From: Azolla caroliniana
Taxonomy: Eukaryota > Polypodiophyta
Reading direction: 5' to 3'
Assembly (NCBI GenBank): GCA_043228905.1
Contig: JBHGNT010000012.1
Coordinates: 12,648,001 to 12,712,000, forward strand
Length of the DNA stretch: 64,000 nucleotides
This document shows positions 11,380 through 21,264 of this stretch, piece after piece; within the stretch, counting starts at the first letter, position 1, and each line of letters starts with the position of its first letter. The notes below the pieces were generated by a model, which was given only the letters and a program-made list of their open reading frames with translations, did no database searches and had not been told where the DNA came from. Made by a program: the position numbers and the translations under genes.

Positions 11380-11838
11380 TGTTATCCTTTAGGCTGGACA
11401 AGCCCTAACACAGGGAACACTTCACCAAAGGGTGGTATGGTGAGATATGGATGGACCGTGGTATCAAATGGGTCTTAACCGGTTACTAACCGACATTGTT
11501 AATGATCGTAACACACGCATAAGATTAATTATATTAAGCACAGGACGATGACCAATAGGCACTAAACAATACTTAAAATAGCAACGCTTCTATTAATTAT
11601 CCGTCCCTGATTACATTCTTTCCGGGTCCTTTTATAGGTCTCCGTCTAAGTTACAAACCGGTGCCAATCGGCAACCGGCAACGATCCGGTCTGGATCCAA
11701 ATCGGCATACCGATTCTGGGTCTGTCCGTCCGCTTCTCAAAATAACATAATACTTATTAATTTCAACTCCCTATTCCTAATTAAATACCCCTTTCACATT
11801 CTGGACTCTAACCGGCCCATTGGCCTTGCCGGCCAACA
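11380..11838 (-). repeat. LTR copy 2 of TRIM-like element
   Basis: 459 bp, colinear with copy 1 and followed by the CAACT target duplication. Confidence 0.85.
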
Positions 11839-13990
11839 CAACTACGCATCTTGGTTGTACAAGATGCACCAGTACCTGTTTGGTCATGGCTACTGGAGTT
11901 ATGTTGATGGAGCTAATGATGTAGCACCTGAATCGACACACAGAGACTTTTCGGGTTGGGAACAAGCGGCAAGCAGAGTTCTTTACTGCTTCGCGTCTTG
12001 TGTGAGCGACTAGCTCTTGAGCTACATTCGGGATGCTAAGATGCCAAAGGACGCGTGGGCGAATCTCAAGAGGATTTTCGCCGCTAGCACAACTGCCAAA
12101 AAGCTGCAGCTCAGGCAAGAGCTTAGCAATGTTTGACAGAAAGATCTGTCTGTAGCCAATTACATGGCCTGAATCAAGGAGATCTACGACTCCCTCGCCT
12201 CCGTCAACGTGAACGTCGAGGAGGACGAAATGGCGCAGGTTTGTCTTGGTGGGTTAGCGTCAAAGTTTGGAGCGTTCCGGATGGCGGTCTGCACAAGGGA
12301 GATTACGCCTTCGTTCTTCGAGCTTCAGTTGATGTTGCTCGTGGAGGAAAATCACGCGGGTACGTCAACGAGTATGCACACCGACAACAAAATGCTGTAC
12401 ACGGAGGAAGATAGGCCCCGTAGTCGTGGCGGACAAGGCGGATTGGCGTGCAATGGAGGTGGCCGAAAAGAGTAGAACGTGAGGCATAATCGAAATGCCG
12501 GAAGCAATTCCGAACCCTCCAGAAGCAAGGGGAGTCATAGCAGCACCGGAAGCCGGCAAGAGAAGGCCGTGACAGAATGCTGGTATTGTGGCAGGAAAGG
12601 CCATAGGGAGAGCAAGTGCTGGAAGAAGAGAGCCAATTTGGACAAAGCCGGATCGAGCGGAGGAGACATAGGAAGGCGTCAAAAATCGCACTACGCCGAG
12701 GGCTCCAAACAAGCCGTAAAGGGATCGGGCCCAACCTTCGTAATGAAGCACAATGCCAATTCGATGGCTGTGAACACCTCAAAGTCGAGCGAGGTGTGGT
12801 ATGTTGATTTCGGAGTGTCAAATCATATGACGAGTCATGAGGAATGGTTCTCGTACTTGGAGAAACCGGGAAAACAAGGAGTGGTTGAAATGGGAGACGA
12901 CACTCCACATACCATCGAACATGTCGGAGAAGTTCCTCTTAGCCACATAGGGCAGAAACGGAAACTTATGAACGTGTTGCACGTCCCGACAATAACCAAG
13001 AACCTGGTGTCGGTCGGACAGATCGTCGACCAGGGGTTGCAAGTTCGATTCACGCACCTCGGGTGTTAAATCGAAGATGAAGGCCAAGTTATTGTGCAAG
13101 GGTACCGTGAAGGGAGGATGTTCATCCTCGACACCAATCAAGCCGGAACCACGTTGTTCGCGAAAGGACAGAAGGTCGAGTCAGACATCGATCTGTGGCA
13201 CAAGTGGTTCGACCACGTTAACTTCCCACGACTTCGTGAAATGCAGATGAAGAACATTGTTTTCGGATTGCCGAAATTTCGGGGCCGTAATGGCCAAGTC
13301 TGTGAAGCTTGCCAACTCGAGAAGCAACAATGAGTTCCATTCCCCAATGAGCGTAATCATAGTCGAAATCCATTGGATTTGATCCATTTGGATGTGTGGG
13401 GACCGACACAGAACGTGAGTCTCGGTGGAAGTCATTACTTCGTAACCTTCATCGATGACTTCACTCAACATACCTGGGCGTGCTTGATCGCGAAAAAGAG
13501 CGAAGTCTTCACGTGGTTCCTGAAGGTGAAGAGCCTTGTGGAAAGGGAAACTGGACGCAAGATCAAGTGCCTACGGTCCGATGGGGGGAAGGAGTACTTC
13601 TCCAACCAGTTCACGAGTTATCTATAGAAGGAGGGAATTCGACGCGAATTCTCGTGTAGATATACACCGGAGCAGAACGACGTAGTCGAGCGGAAGAATC
13701 AAACAATCGAAGAAGCGTCCAAGGCAATGCTTGAAGAGAAGCATATGCCAAAATTTTACTAGGCTGAAGCCTTAAAGACGGCTTTTTACTTACAGAATCG
13801 GACCCCTGCTAATGGAGGAGTGTCACCACATGAGTTGTATTACGGCAAGAAGCCAAACTTGGCACAATTGAGGATTTTTAGCAACATCACATTGTCGTAG
13901 TGTATTTCACACACTACGTAAAAAACGTATAAAGTACCCGATTTAATAAATATGAAGAAAACGAAGAAAATATAAGAGAACATATTACAT

Positions 13991-14062
13991 GCATAGGGCA
14001 AGATTCAAACCTTGTACCTCCATGTTAATAATGTGAAGCCTTACCATTACACTAACATATCA
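13991..14062 (-). other. Degenerate tRNA-like (Pol III box) segment in solo LTR
   Basis: On the minus strand an A-box-like TAGTGTAATGG is followed about 35 bp later by a degenerate B-box GGTTTGAATCT. It corresponds to the better preserved copies in the gag-only element LTRs. Confidence 0.5.
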
Positions 14063-14395
14063 TTAATGTCAAAAATTAGATGTCCCACATAAAAAGGTAA
14101 GTTCATGCTGGGATAAAATTTAGGAAAACGCATGATAAAAGAAAAAGCTACACATGCACATCTAGCATGCATGAACACTATAGTCGATAAAAAAAACGCA
14201 TGACTTTAGAAAAAGCATGTTAGAGAAAGCATATAGTCTATTGATAGAAAAAGCATGGAGGGCATAATTAGAGAAAAAGCATGGATTGCCAAGACTCTCT
14301 CATCGCTATATAAGGATGGGGAGCACAATGTAATAAGTGTGTGAAATATTTGGAAATTGGATATATTTCTAAAAGACACCAATTAATAAAATAAA

Positions 14396-14623
14396 TTTGT
14401 GGGATTCACGAAATAAATTATACTCGTGGGATTCACGAGATTTGTATATCCTTCTCTTTCAATCTAAATTCATATTCTTACATAAATATTGATTAATATA
14501 ATACTTGTGGGATTCACAAGGATTGATCTCTTTTCTCAATCTACTCTAATCTATTCTAAACTATTTCAATTTATTACTACGATTAAGATAAACTAAAACA
14601 ACTATACTTGTGGGATTCACAAG
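14396..14623. repeat. Four GGATT-loop hairpins in solo LTR
   Basis: 17-nt units at 14396-14412, 14423-14439, 14504-14520 and 14607-14623. Each has a 6-bp stem and GGATT loop. Stem arms vary (TTTGTG, CTCGTG, CTTGTG, CTTGTG) with matching changes on the other arm. Confidence 0.8.
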
Positions 14624-15493
14624 TTTCTATATCTCGTTTATATAATCCATTGATAATTAGACTCGTCTCAAATTCTTCCTCCTCCTAGTCCAAAACCCTA
14701 GTGGTTCCCACCCGACTCACGCAACGATTTGGCGCCGAAAGGCACGACATCGTACGTACATGTGCCGAAGGAGAAGAGGAGGAAGTTGGACGTCAAAGCC
14801 AAGAAGTGTATCTTGGTTGTCTATTCAGACGAATAGAAGGGGTATAAGTGCTATAACCCCCAAACGAAGGAAGTTCGTGTAAGCCAAGATGTGTTCGATT
14901 AGTCTGCTTCGTGGTACTTTCCTTCGCCTCCAATCCCTGATGACTCCAATCCCTTCGAAGAGGTCAGCGAGGACGAGTTGCCTCCGCGTGATGAGGAAAT
15001 CGGAGCTCTGACAGAGAGTTTGATCTCATTTCGGCTAAGTGGGCCGAGATGCACAACCAAATGAAGAGCCGACGAGTAGTGGAGAATCGGCCGTGTTGTC
15101 CCCGCATAAAGAACCGAGGAGACGGTTTACATGTCAAGAAAAAGGGAAGAAGAAAATGTCGGAATATGATTTCGTTAGTGCCGAGTTAGATAAGAGGGAG
15201 TCTGATTTTGGGCCAATCGAAAAGGAATCTCCACAAAAGAAGTCAAAACTGGCCGAAAAGGCCGTAAAATCGGGTAATCACGAATTACGCCGATCTACCC
15301 GCCTAACGAACCTCGTAAAGAGGTACGGGTACAATGAATACATGGCGCACCATTACACGTACATGACACGAGTGGCGGAAGTGCGTGAGCCAGAGAGCTA
15401 CGCAGAAGCGGCGGAAGATGCAAACTGGCGTACCGCGATGGAGGAAGAGATGCGCACTTTAACGGACAATGAGACTTGGGACCTGGTTGACGT

Positions 15494-16215
15494 TGTCGTG
15501 CCTTTCGGCTCCGGATCGTTGCGTGAGTCGGGTGGGAACCGCCGAGGTTTTGGACTAGGAGAAAGAAAAATACAAATAAGGCTAGTAAAGAATAGGTATA
15601 AAGAGTTATAAGATAAGAATCTCGTGAATCCCACGAGTTTAGTATATTTAGTCAATATTTAGGTAGTAAGAGAAAAATATTTTAGCAAATTCGTGAATCC
15701 CACGAATATTTTAGATTGATTGATCATTATAGAAAAATAATCAACAAAAACTACAATGTGCTCCCCATCCTTATATAGTGATGGGAGAGACTAAGCATAG
15801 CTACATGCTTTTTTCTAATATGTTCATGCACACTAAATGTGCATGTGATGCTTTTCTAATCCTTGCTTTTATTTGCTAAATATAGTGCTCATGCACGCTA
15901 GATGTGCATGAGTCACTTTTTAGTTGCTTGCGTTTTTCTATAAAATATTCACGCACTCTAAAAATACATGATTTACCTTTTAATAAAGGTAGGCGCAAAT
16001 AAAGCAGTTATAGTTATTAAATCTATTTATAGAACACTAAAGATAAGGTAGCATAATGGTAAAGTTGAGGTTTGGTTACGTGGAGGTATAAGGTTCGAAT
16101 CTTGCCCTATGCACGTGATAAATATTTTGATATTCTTATTTTATTTATTTATATGTAATTAAATCATTTATATTATTTTTACTTTTTCACGTAGTGTACG
16201 AAATACACTACGACA
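15494..16215 (-). repeat. 3' LTR of gag-only element
   Basis: 722 bp. Contains hairpins at 15621-15637 and 15690-15706, a TATATAAGG-type promoter motif on the minus strand near 15775, and a tRNA-like Pol III segment on the plus strand at about 16041-16130. Confidence 0.88.
16041..16130 (+). other. tRNA-like Pol III promoter segment inside LTR
   Basis: A-box TAGCATAATGG at 16049-16059 and B-box GGTTCGAATCT at 16092-16102, spaced as in tRNA genes, with a T-run shortly downstream. Orientation is opposite to the element's own transcription. It looks like a tRNA-derived SINE relic or captured tRNA rather than a functional tRNA, because no clean acceptor stem is visible. The same segment recurs at about 18904-18993. 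Confidence 0.55.
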
Positions 16216-16815
16216 CTCGCCCCCTCCGAACCCGCACATCCTCCGGTATGTGCCGAAGTTGCCGATGCTCGTTGTCTCCCCTTCATCCTCCGTTTGTCCC
16301 GCTATGTCAACTTTGTCTCTCCATTTTGAGTAGACCCATTCTTTCCACCCGAACCATTGTCGCCATCCGATCCACCATATTCTTTGTTCTCTCTCGTCAT
16401 ATTCTTGGCCCTTGTCATTCGTGGTAGTGTCTTTTACTGGCCTCTTTGTTGTCTTCATCAACCTTGATTTTTTTCCGGATCGCTCTCGTCCGATCAACTT
16501 TCGGTTTGATCGGCTTCCGATCGTATTCGTATTCGGCCGAATCGGAATCGGTTGTTCGGTTTCAATTGAGTCGGTCTCCTTCCGGCCCGGTTTCGATCTA
16601 TCGGTTTCGGTTTCGGTTGGCTTTCTTTTCCTCGTTTTCACCAGCCTCGACCGGTCCAACCTTCGGTTGAGTCGGATTAGCTTCTTTCCGGATCGATCTC
16701 GTCCGATTGGCTTTCGGCTAGGTCGGCTTCCATCCATATTCGCGTTCGGCCAAGTCAGACTCGGTCGATCGGTTTTGACCAAGTCGACCCCTTTTCGGGT
16801 CGGCTTTCTTTCGGG

Positions 16816-18339
16816 TCATCTTTCGGCCGAATCCTCATTCGCCCGATTCAGCTTTCGTTTGTGTCGTCTTTCGGCCGAATTCTCTTCCTTTCGGTTCGGC
16901 TTTCTTTTGGGTCGACTTTTGGTTGAATCCTCATTCGCCCGGTTCGGCTTTCTTTCGGGTCGTCTTTCGGTCGAATCCTCTTTCACCCGGTTCGGCTTTC
17001 TTTCGGTTCGTCTTTTGGCCGAATCGTCTTTTACCCAGTTCGGCTTTCTTTCGGATCGGAATCCCGTCCGGATCACCTTCCATCCGAACCGGCTTCCGAC
17101 ATTACCTTTCTTGCCGCCACCTCCTGTCTCTCCGGTCTCACGTTGGTTCTCGAATACAACCGCCGAAGTCTCTAGAATTAGTGGACAGGAATCCACGGTA
17201 TTATCGTCCTCCATTGTTTCACCCATAGCCATATTCTTGGCTATCTCTCCGTCATACGCATCGGCTTCGACCTTTGTTTTCTCTCCGCCACCTTCCGTCT
17301 CTTCGGTCTCACGTTGCCTTTCGAACGCAACCGCCGGAGTCTCTGGAATTAGTGGTGGGGAAGTCTCGATATGGCCATCCGTCGTTGATTCGTCCATAGC
17401 CACCTTCGATTCGATGTCATCTTTCGTGGTGACCCCCTCAATCAAGTCCTCCTTGCTCTCTTTCACTGCATCAATTATGCTTACCCCTTTTTCACCCGAT
17501 GTTTCAGACACTTGTAATCCGAAATCTTCTTCTACACTTGGGTTATTGGCCTTATCCTTCGTCGTTGTTCTTTCGCAAGACAAGAGGGTAGCTTGTTTTA
17601 CACCCTCTTCCGTCGCACCATCATGTTGTATTTCGGCCTTCATATCGGCTCCATCGTTTGTCTTCAATCGACCATCCTTCATCGGCCATGTTGTTGACAA
17701 GATTCTCATCTTCCTCTCATCATGTCTCCGGCATACCCTTTGGACTTCGGCCCAATCTTCGGTAAGACCATTCGTACCTTCATCGTCTTCGAGTTCGATC
17801 CCGATGTCCATCCTTTCTTTTCGATCGATCGATTTTACGAACATTAGGACTTTATCCTCTCCCACCAATCGTTGTTCCCGCTCCGAGAGTCGAGCAAGAC
17901 GATGCTCGAACTCTAGGAATGCTTGTGTTGCACTTTGGTGGGTCTTCTCCGATGCCACCCATTCATCGAACTCTCGCTGATCTCGTCCCTTCGGTCTATC
18001 GTAATCATATGCCTCTCGTAAAGCTCCTTCAAAGGACCCCCATGTTGGGTTTTGTTGCCGTATCTTGTAGATTCTTTCTTGTAACTCATCCGCGGCTACC
18101 CGACTGAAGGATATCACTTGCAATCCTTCCGGTATCCCACATCGCATCATCTCCCCTTTGTAGTCACGTAGATAGCGTGACACGTCCTTTCCATCAAATT
18201 GCCCGTTCCGTTGCATGAGCCGTTGTACTACTGTCGTGATCTCCGACATCTCGCGTTGTTCTTGTAGCATTCTCTCGAACATCATCATCATAATGTTGGT
18301 CTTTTGTTGATTCTCCATCTCCTTGCCACCTGTCTTCAC
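16816..18339 (-). CDS. Gag-like protein of the gag-only element
   Basis: Intact 507-aa frame. The N-terminal half (about 50-200) has the helical layout of plant retrotransposon Gag: RYLRDYKGEMMRCGIPE, a central WGSFEGALREAYDY segment and LARLSEREQRLVGEDK. The middle is acidic and Thr/Glu-rich. The C-terminus is a degenerate tandem repeat of about 16 aa containing KPNR and ED(S/T), at least five copies and strongly basic, which could bind nucleic acid in place of a CCHC knuckle. No protease, RT or integrase motifs are present. The start shown is the first ATG of the frame; a nearby internal Met (MENQQ) is equally possible. This is the only open frame of the element. Confidence 0.8.
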   Translation of the reverse strand: MKTGGKEMENQQKTNIMMMMFERMLQEQREMSEITTVVQRLMQRNGQFDGKDVSRYLRDYKGEMMRCGIPEGLQVISFSRVAADELQERIYKIRQQNPTWGSFEGALREAYDYDRPKGRDQREFDEWVASEKTHQSATQAFLEFEHRLARLSEREQRLVGEDKVLMFVKSIDRKERMDIGIELEDDEGTNGLTEDWAEVQRVCRRHDERKMRILSTTWPMKDGRLKTNDGADMKAEIQHDGATEEGVKQATLLSCERTTTKDKANNPSVEEDFGLQVSETSGEKGVSIIDAVKESKEDLIEGVTTKDDIESKVAMDESTTDGHIETSPPLIPETPAVAFERQRETEETEGGGEKTKVEADAYDGEIAKNMAMGETMEDDNTVDSCPLILETSAVVFENQRETGETGGGGKKGNVGSRFGWKVIRTGFRSERKPNWVKDDSAKRRTERKPNRVKEDSTERRPERKPNRANEDSTKSRPKRKPNRKEENSAERRHKRKLNRANEDSAER

Positions 18340-18356
18340 GTCGGGTTCACCAACTG

Positions 18357-19078
18357 TGTCGTGCCTTTCGGCTCCGGATCGTTGCGTGAGTCGGGTGGGA
18401 ACCGCCGAGGTTTTGGACTAGGAGAAAGAAAAATACAAATAAGGCTAGTAAAGAATAGGTATAAAGAGTTATAAGATAAGAATCTCGTGAATCCCACGAG
18501 TTTAGTATATTTAGTCAATATTTAGGTAGTAAGAGAAAAATATTTTAGCAAATTCGTGAATCCCACGAATATTTTAGATTGATTGATCATTATAGAAAAA
18601 TAATCAACAAAAACTACAATGTGCTCCCCATCCTTATATAGTGATGGGAGAGACTAAGCATAGCTACATGCTTTTTTCTAATATGTTCATGCACACTAAA
18701 TGTGCATGTGATGCTTTTCTAATCCTTGCTTTTATTTGCTAAATATAGTGCTCATGCACGCTAGATGTGCATGAGTCACTTTTTAGTTGCTTGCGTTTTT
18801 CTATAAAATATTCACGCACTCTAAAAATACATGATTTACCTTTTAATAAAGGTAGGCGCAAATAAAGCAGTTATAGTTATTAAATCTATTTATAGAACAC
18901 TAAAGATAAGGTAGCATAATGGTAAAGTTGAGGTTTGGTTACGTGGAGGTATAGGGTTCGAATCTTGCCCTATGCACGTGATAAATATTTTGATATTCTT
19001 ATTTTATTTATTTATATGTAATTAAATCATTTATATTATTTTTACTTTTTCACGTAGTGTACGAAATACACTACGACA
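18357..19078 (-). repeat. 5' LTR of gag-only element
   Basis: 722 bp, nearly identical to 15494-16215. Hairpins at 18484-18500 and 18553-18569; tRNA-like block at about 18904-18993. Confidence 0.88.
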
Positions 19079-20501
19079 ACGTATTGAAAGGTGTAAAGCT
19101 GATCGGATGTAGATGGGTGTATAAGGTGAAATATAACACCGACAACTCTGTCAATCAATATAAGGTCTGTTTGGTTGCGAAAGGCTATGCGCAGAAGCAC
19201 GACGAAGATTATGACGAGACATTTGCCCCAGTCGCGAAGATGACTACCGTGCGAGTTCTACTAACCTTAGCTTCGGTGAAGGGGTGGCACTTACATCAGA
19301 TGGATGTAAGCAATGGGCTCTTGCAAGGTGATCTTGAGGAACATGTGTACATGGTACAACCCCTCGGATTTCTATCCGAACAGAACACTTCAGCAGTCTG
19401 CTGATTGAAGAAGGCGTTATACGGCCTTAAGCAAAGATTACGCAACAATTGCGTAGAATGGGGTTTACGACGTCCAAATCAGACTCTTCGTTATTCGTTC
19501 GGCAAGGTCGATATGGACTGGTTTGTCTTTTACTTTATGTTGATGATTTAGTCATTGCCGGTGCCGACCTGGAAGAAATCTGCCATATAAAGTCTCAGCT
19601 TGCGGCATCATTGAAAATGAAGGATCTTGGAGATCTTCATTACTTCTTTGGGATTGAAGTGATCCGTTCCCTCGAAGGCATATTGATTAGCCAGCTCCAT
19701 TATGCGCTGAATATGCTCTTCAAGTTCGGGATGACAGATTGTAAGCCCATCTCGACCCCTCTGGATAGAAATGTAAAGTTTCGCCGAGATTCGGGAAAGG
19801 CATGCGACTTGACACGGTTTTGACAGATTGTCGGAAGCCTCATCTACTTGACAATCACTCGGCCGGACCTCAGCTATCCGGTCGGAATGATTAGTCAATT
19901 TATGTCGCAGTCCACGACCGAACACCTTCAGTGCATGCAAAGGGTATTACAATATGTTAGCGGCATGATAGATATGGCGTTGTTGTATCGTGCAGATGTA
20001 GCCGAGTAGTTAGTCGGCTACACGGATGCCAATTGGGCCGGAAATGCCCACGATCGTAGATTCACGTCCGGATACACATTCTCATTGGGAAGTGTGGCGA
20101 TCGTGTAGAGTAGTAAGAAGCAACCGACAGTAGTGCTGTCGAGCATGGAGGCCGAATATCGAGGGGCGACTGTCGCTACGTGCGAAGCCATCTGGCTGAA
20201 ATGGCTATTATGGGATCTGCATGTGGAGTTGTCCGACCCGGCAATAATCTATTGCAACAACCTCAGTAGCATCGACCTTGTGAAAAACCTTGTATTCCAC
20301 GCCCAGACCAAGCACATAGAGGTGCATTATCATTTTGTCCACGAGCGTGTCCTTTCTGGTTAAGTCGAATTGACATATGTTCCCACGGGTCGGCAACTTG
20401 CCGATATCTTCATCAAGCCCCTTGGTCTCGACAAGTTGCGGCAATTCTCAGGTGAGCTGGGTTTGCGTCACCTCGACACGCTGACCTTGAGGGGGAGATA
20501 G

Positions 20502-21053
20502 GAACAGGAACAAGAGTGTGAAAGGAGTGGTAGTGACCGTGACCACGATGCCGAATCGGATGAAGAATTCAATTTCGGGCCAGCCGAAGAAGCTGAAGAA
20601 GCCAAAGAAGAAGAAAATAGGGGCCGTAATTGCAAGGAAGAGCCGAAGATAGCCGATCAAAAGGGAAATACAGCCAAGAAGGGCATAAAGGCCAAGGCCA
20701 AGACGTGGTCTGATGTTGTCAAAGGCCTGAAAACAGAAGACAAATTGGAGACAGCCAATTCGGGCGAAAGTGGAATTGAATCGGAAGTGACTGATTTAAT
20801 CGAAATGTTCGATTCGGATATTACGAATCGACTGAGGGCCAAGCAAAGGAAAGGGCAACGAAAGAGGCACCAACACTGCGACAACAAGGGAGTTGAGAAG
20901 GGCCGCATGAGCGGACAACCTGACCAGAAGGGTCAAAATGCGCGGAATCGAACGGGTCGAGGAGTGCGAGTGAGGCGTGAAGCAAGGAGAGGATGGAGTG
21001 AAGATCCGGAAAAGCAAATAAAACCTCAAGTTGAGCTTGAGGGGGAGTGTTGA
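20502..21053 (+). other. Open frame between Copia C pol stop and 3' LTR
   Basis: After the pol stop TAG (20499-20501) the same frame stays open for about 183 codons and ends just inside the 3' LTR. The predicted product is highly charged: an acidic N-terminal part, then a Lys/Arg-rich tail with several RG-type motifs. No known domain is recognised. Two purine-rich GAGGGGGAGA-type tracts bracket it (about 20487-20497 and 21038-21047). It could be a pol extension, an extra ORF or a captured host segment. Open reading is notable because the rest of pol has many stops. Confidence 0.5.
21031..21047 (+). other. Polypurine tract of Copia family C
   Basis: TTGAGCTTGAGGGGGAG abuts the 3' LTR and matches the PPT of Copia family A. 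Confidence 0.8.
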
Positions 21054-21264
21054 GAGACAAGCTCAACATTGGGTGCATAAACGGGTATGTAACCTAGTAC
21101 GTAGACTGGGTGCGTAAAACCGTATGCAAAGTATGGCCATGACGGTGTTTAAACCAAGAGGCCGTTAGAATGTTATTTTTGTAAGGAATAGTTTTGGGAG
21201 TTAGTGTAGAAGGCTCATTTATGAGTGGTCAAGTACTGCCAGTACTTGTGTTAGCCTGATAATC
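21048..21264 (+). repeat. Truncated 3' LTR of Copia family C
   Basis: Matches the first roughly 217 bp of the 5' LTR (10267-10686), then similarity ends abruptly at about 21264. Confidence 0.85.

Larger units (their letters stand above)
10843..11838 (-). mobile_element. TRIM-like LTR element with 67-bp interior, TSD CAACT
   Basis: Two near-identical terminal repeats (10843-11312, 470 bp; 11380-11838, 459 bp) with TGTT...AACA ends flank only 67 bp. A perfect 5-bp target duplication CAACT lies at 10838-10842 and 11839-11843. The LTR has a TATA-like CTATAAAAGG on the minus strand, so transcription is probably leftward. On that strand the interior begins with TTTTTGGCGACC, like a Ty3/gypsy-type PBS. 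There is no coding capacity. The repeats differ by an 11-bp indel and a few substitutions. Confidence 0.85.
13893..14749 (+). mobile_element. Solo LTR (857 bp), same family as the gag-only element
   Basis: Begins TGTCGTAGTGTATTTC and ends AAAGGCACGACA. Both ends match the (reverse-complemented) LTRs at 15494-16215 and 18357-19078, so this is a full LTR in the plus orientation. It contains a TATATAAGG promoter-like motif near 14311, a degenerate tRNA-like block and four short hairpins built around GGATT. It interrupts Copia family C pol. The flanking ACAT target duplication is only partly preserved. Confidence 0.78.
15494..19078 (-). mobile_element. Non-autonomous gag-only LTR retrotransposon (TR-GAG type), TSD ACGT
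   Basis: Two 722-bp LTRs (15494-16215 and 18357-19078), in which I saw a single difference, flank a 2.1-kb interior that encodes only a Gag-like protein on the minus strand. A 4-bp target duplication ACGT (15490-15493, 19079-19082) is supported by the Copia family C reading frame, which joins perfectly across it. On the minus strand the interior starts CAGTTGGTGAACCCGACG (candidate PBS) and ends with the purine-rich GGAGGGGGCGAG next to the 3' LTR. It lacks protease, RT and integrase, so it would depend on an autonomous partner. The near-identical LTRs show recent insertion. Confidence 0.88.
10788..20501 (+). pseudogene. Copia family C gag-pol, broken
   Basis: Starts at ATG 10788. Gag is cut at 10842 by the TRIM and resumes at 11839 with no loss of sense. 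Then come a CCHC knuckle (CWYCGRKGHRESKC, about 12570), a degenerate protease motif (DFGVS instead of DSGAS, about 12805), GAG-pre-integrase (HKWFDHVN), an integrase core with conserved LIHLDVWGP and SDGGKEYFS, RT with the LYVDDLVIAG motif (about 19530) and RNase H with HIEVHYHFVHER (about 20320). The solo LTR sits in the integrase C-terminal part and the gag-only element in the start of RT. In-frame stops occur near 12012, 12134, 12170, 13067, 13625, 19402, 19822, 20008, 20106 and 20360. The final stop is TAG at 20499-20501. Confidence 0.88.
10267..21264 (+). mobile_element. Copia LTR retrotransposon family C, old, with three nested insertions
   Basis: A 5' LTR at 10267-10686 begins TGTTGAGAGACAA and ends ACA. 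It is followed by the PBS TGGTATCAGAGC (complement of initiator tRNA-Met), gag-pol, a polypurine tract at about 21031-21047 and a truncated 3' LTR from 21048 to about 21264. Without the nested insertions the element is about 5.6 kb. The coding region has many stops and frame breaks, and the 3' LTR is truncated, so it is inactive. Insertions inside it, in order: TRIM-like element, solo LTR, gag-only element. Confidence 0.9.

Noticed and set aside
14720-14749. GGCGCC-containing end of the solo LTR as a PBS plus internal region
   Set aside because: The same sequence lies inside the terminal TGTCG...CGACA boundaries of the full LTRs, so it is LTR end, not interior.
16041-16130. Functional tRNA gene
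   Set aside because: A and B boxes are present but no clean acceptor or anticodon stem; it is part of every LTR of the family.
16412-17980. Long plus-strand open frame (522 aa) opposite the Gag of the gag-only element
   Set aside because: Ser/Phe/Arg-rich translation of the antisense of a repetitive, charged Gag; no domains, and the minus frame has clear Gag features and element orientation.
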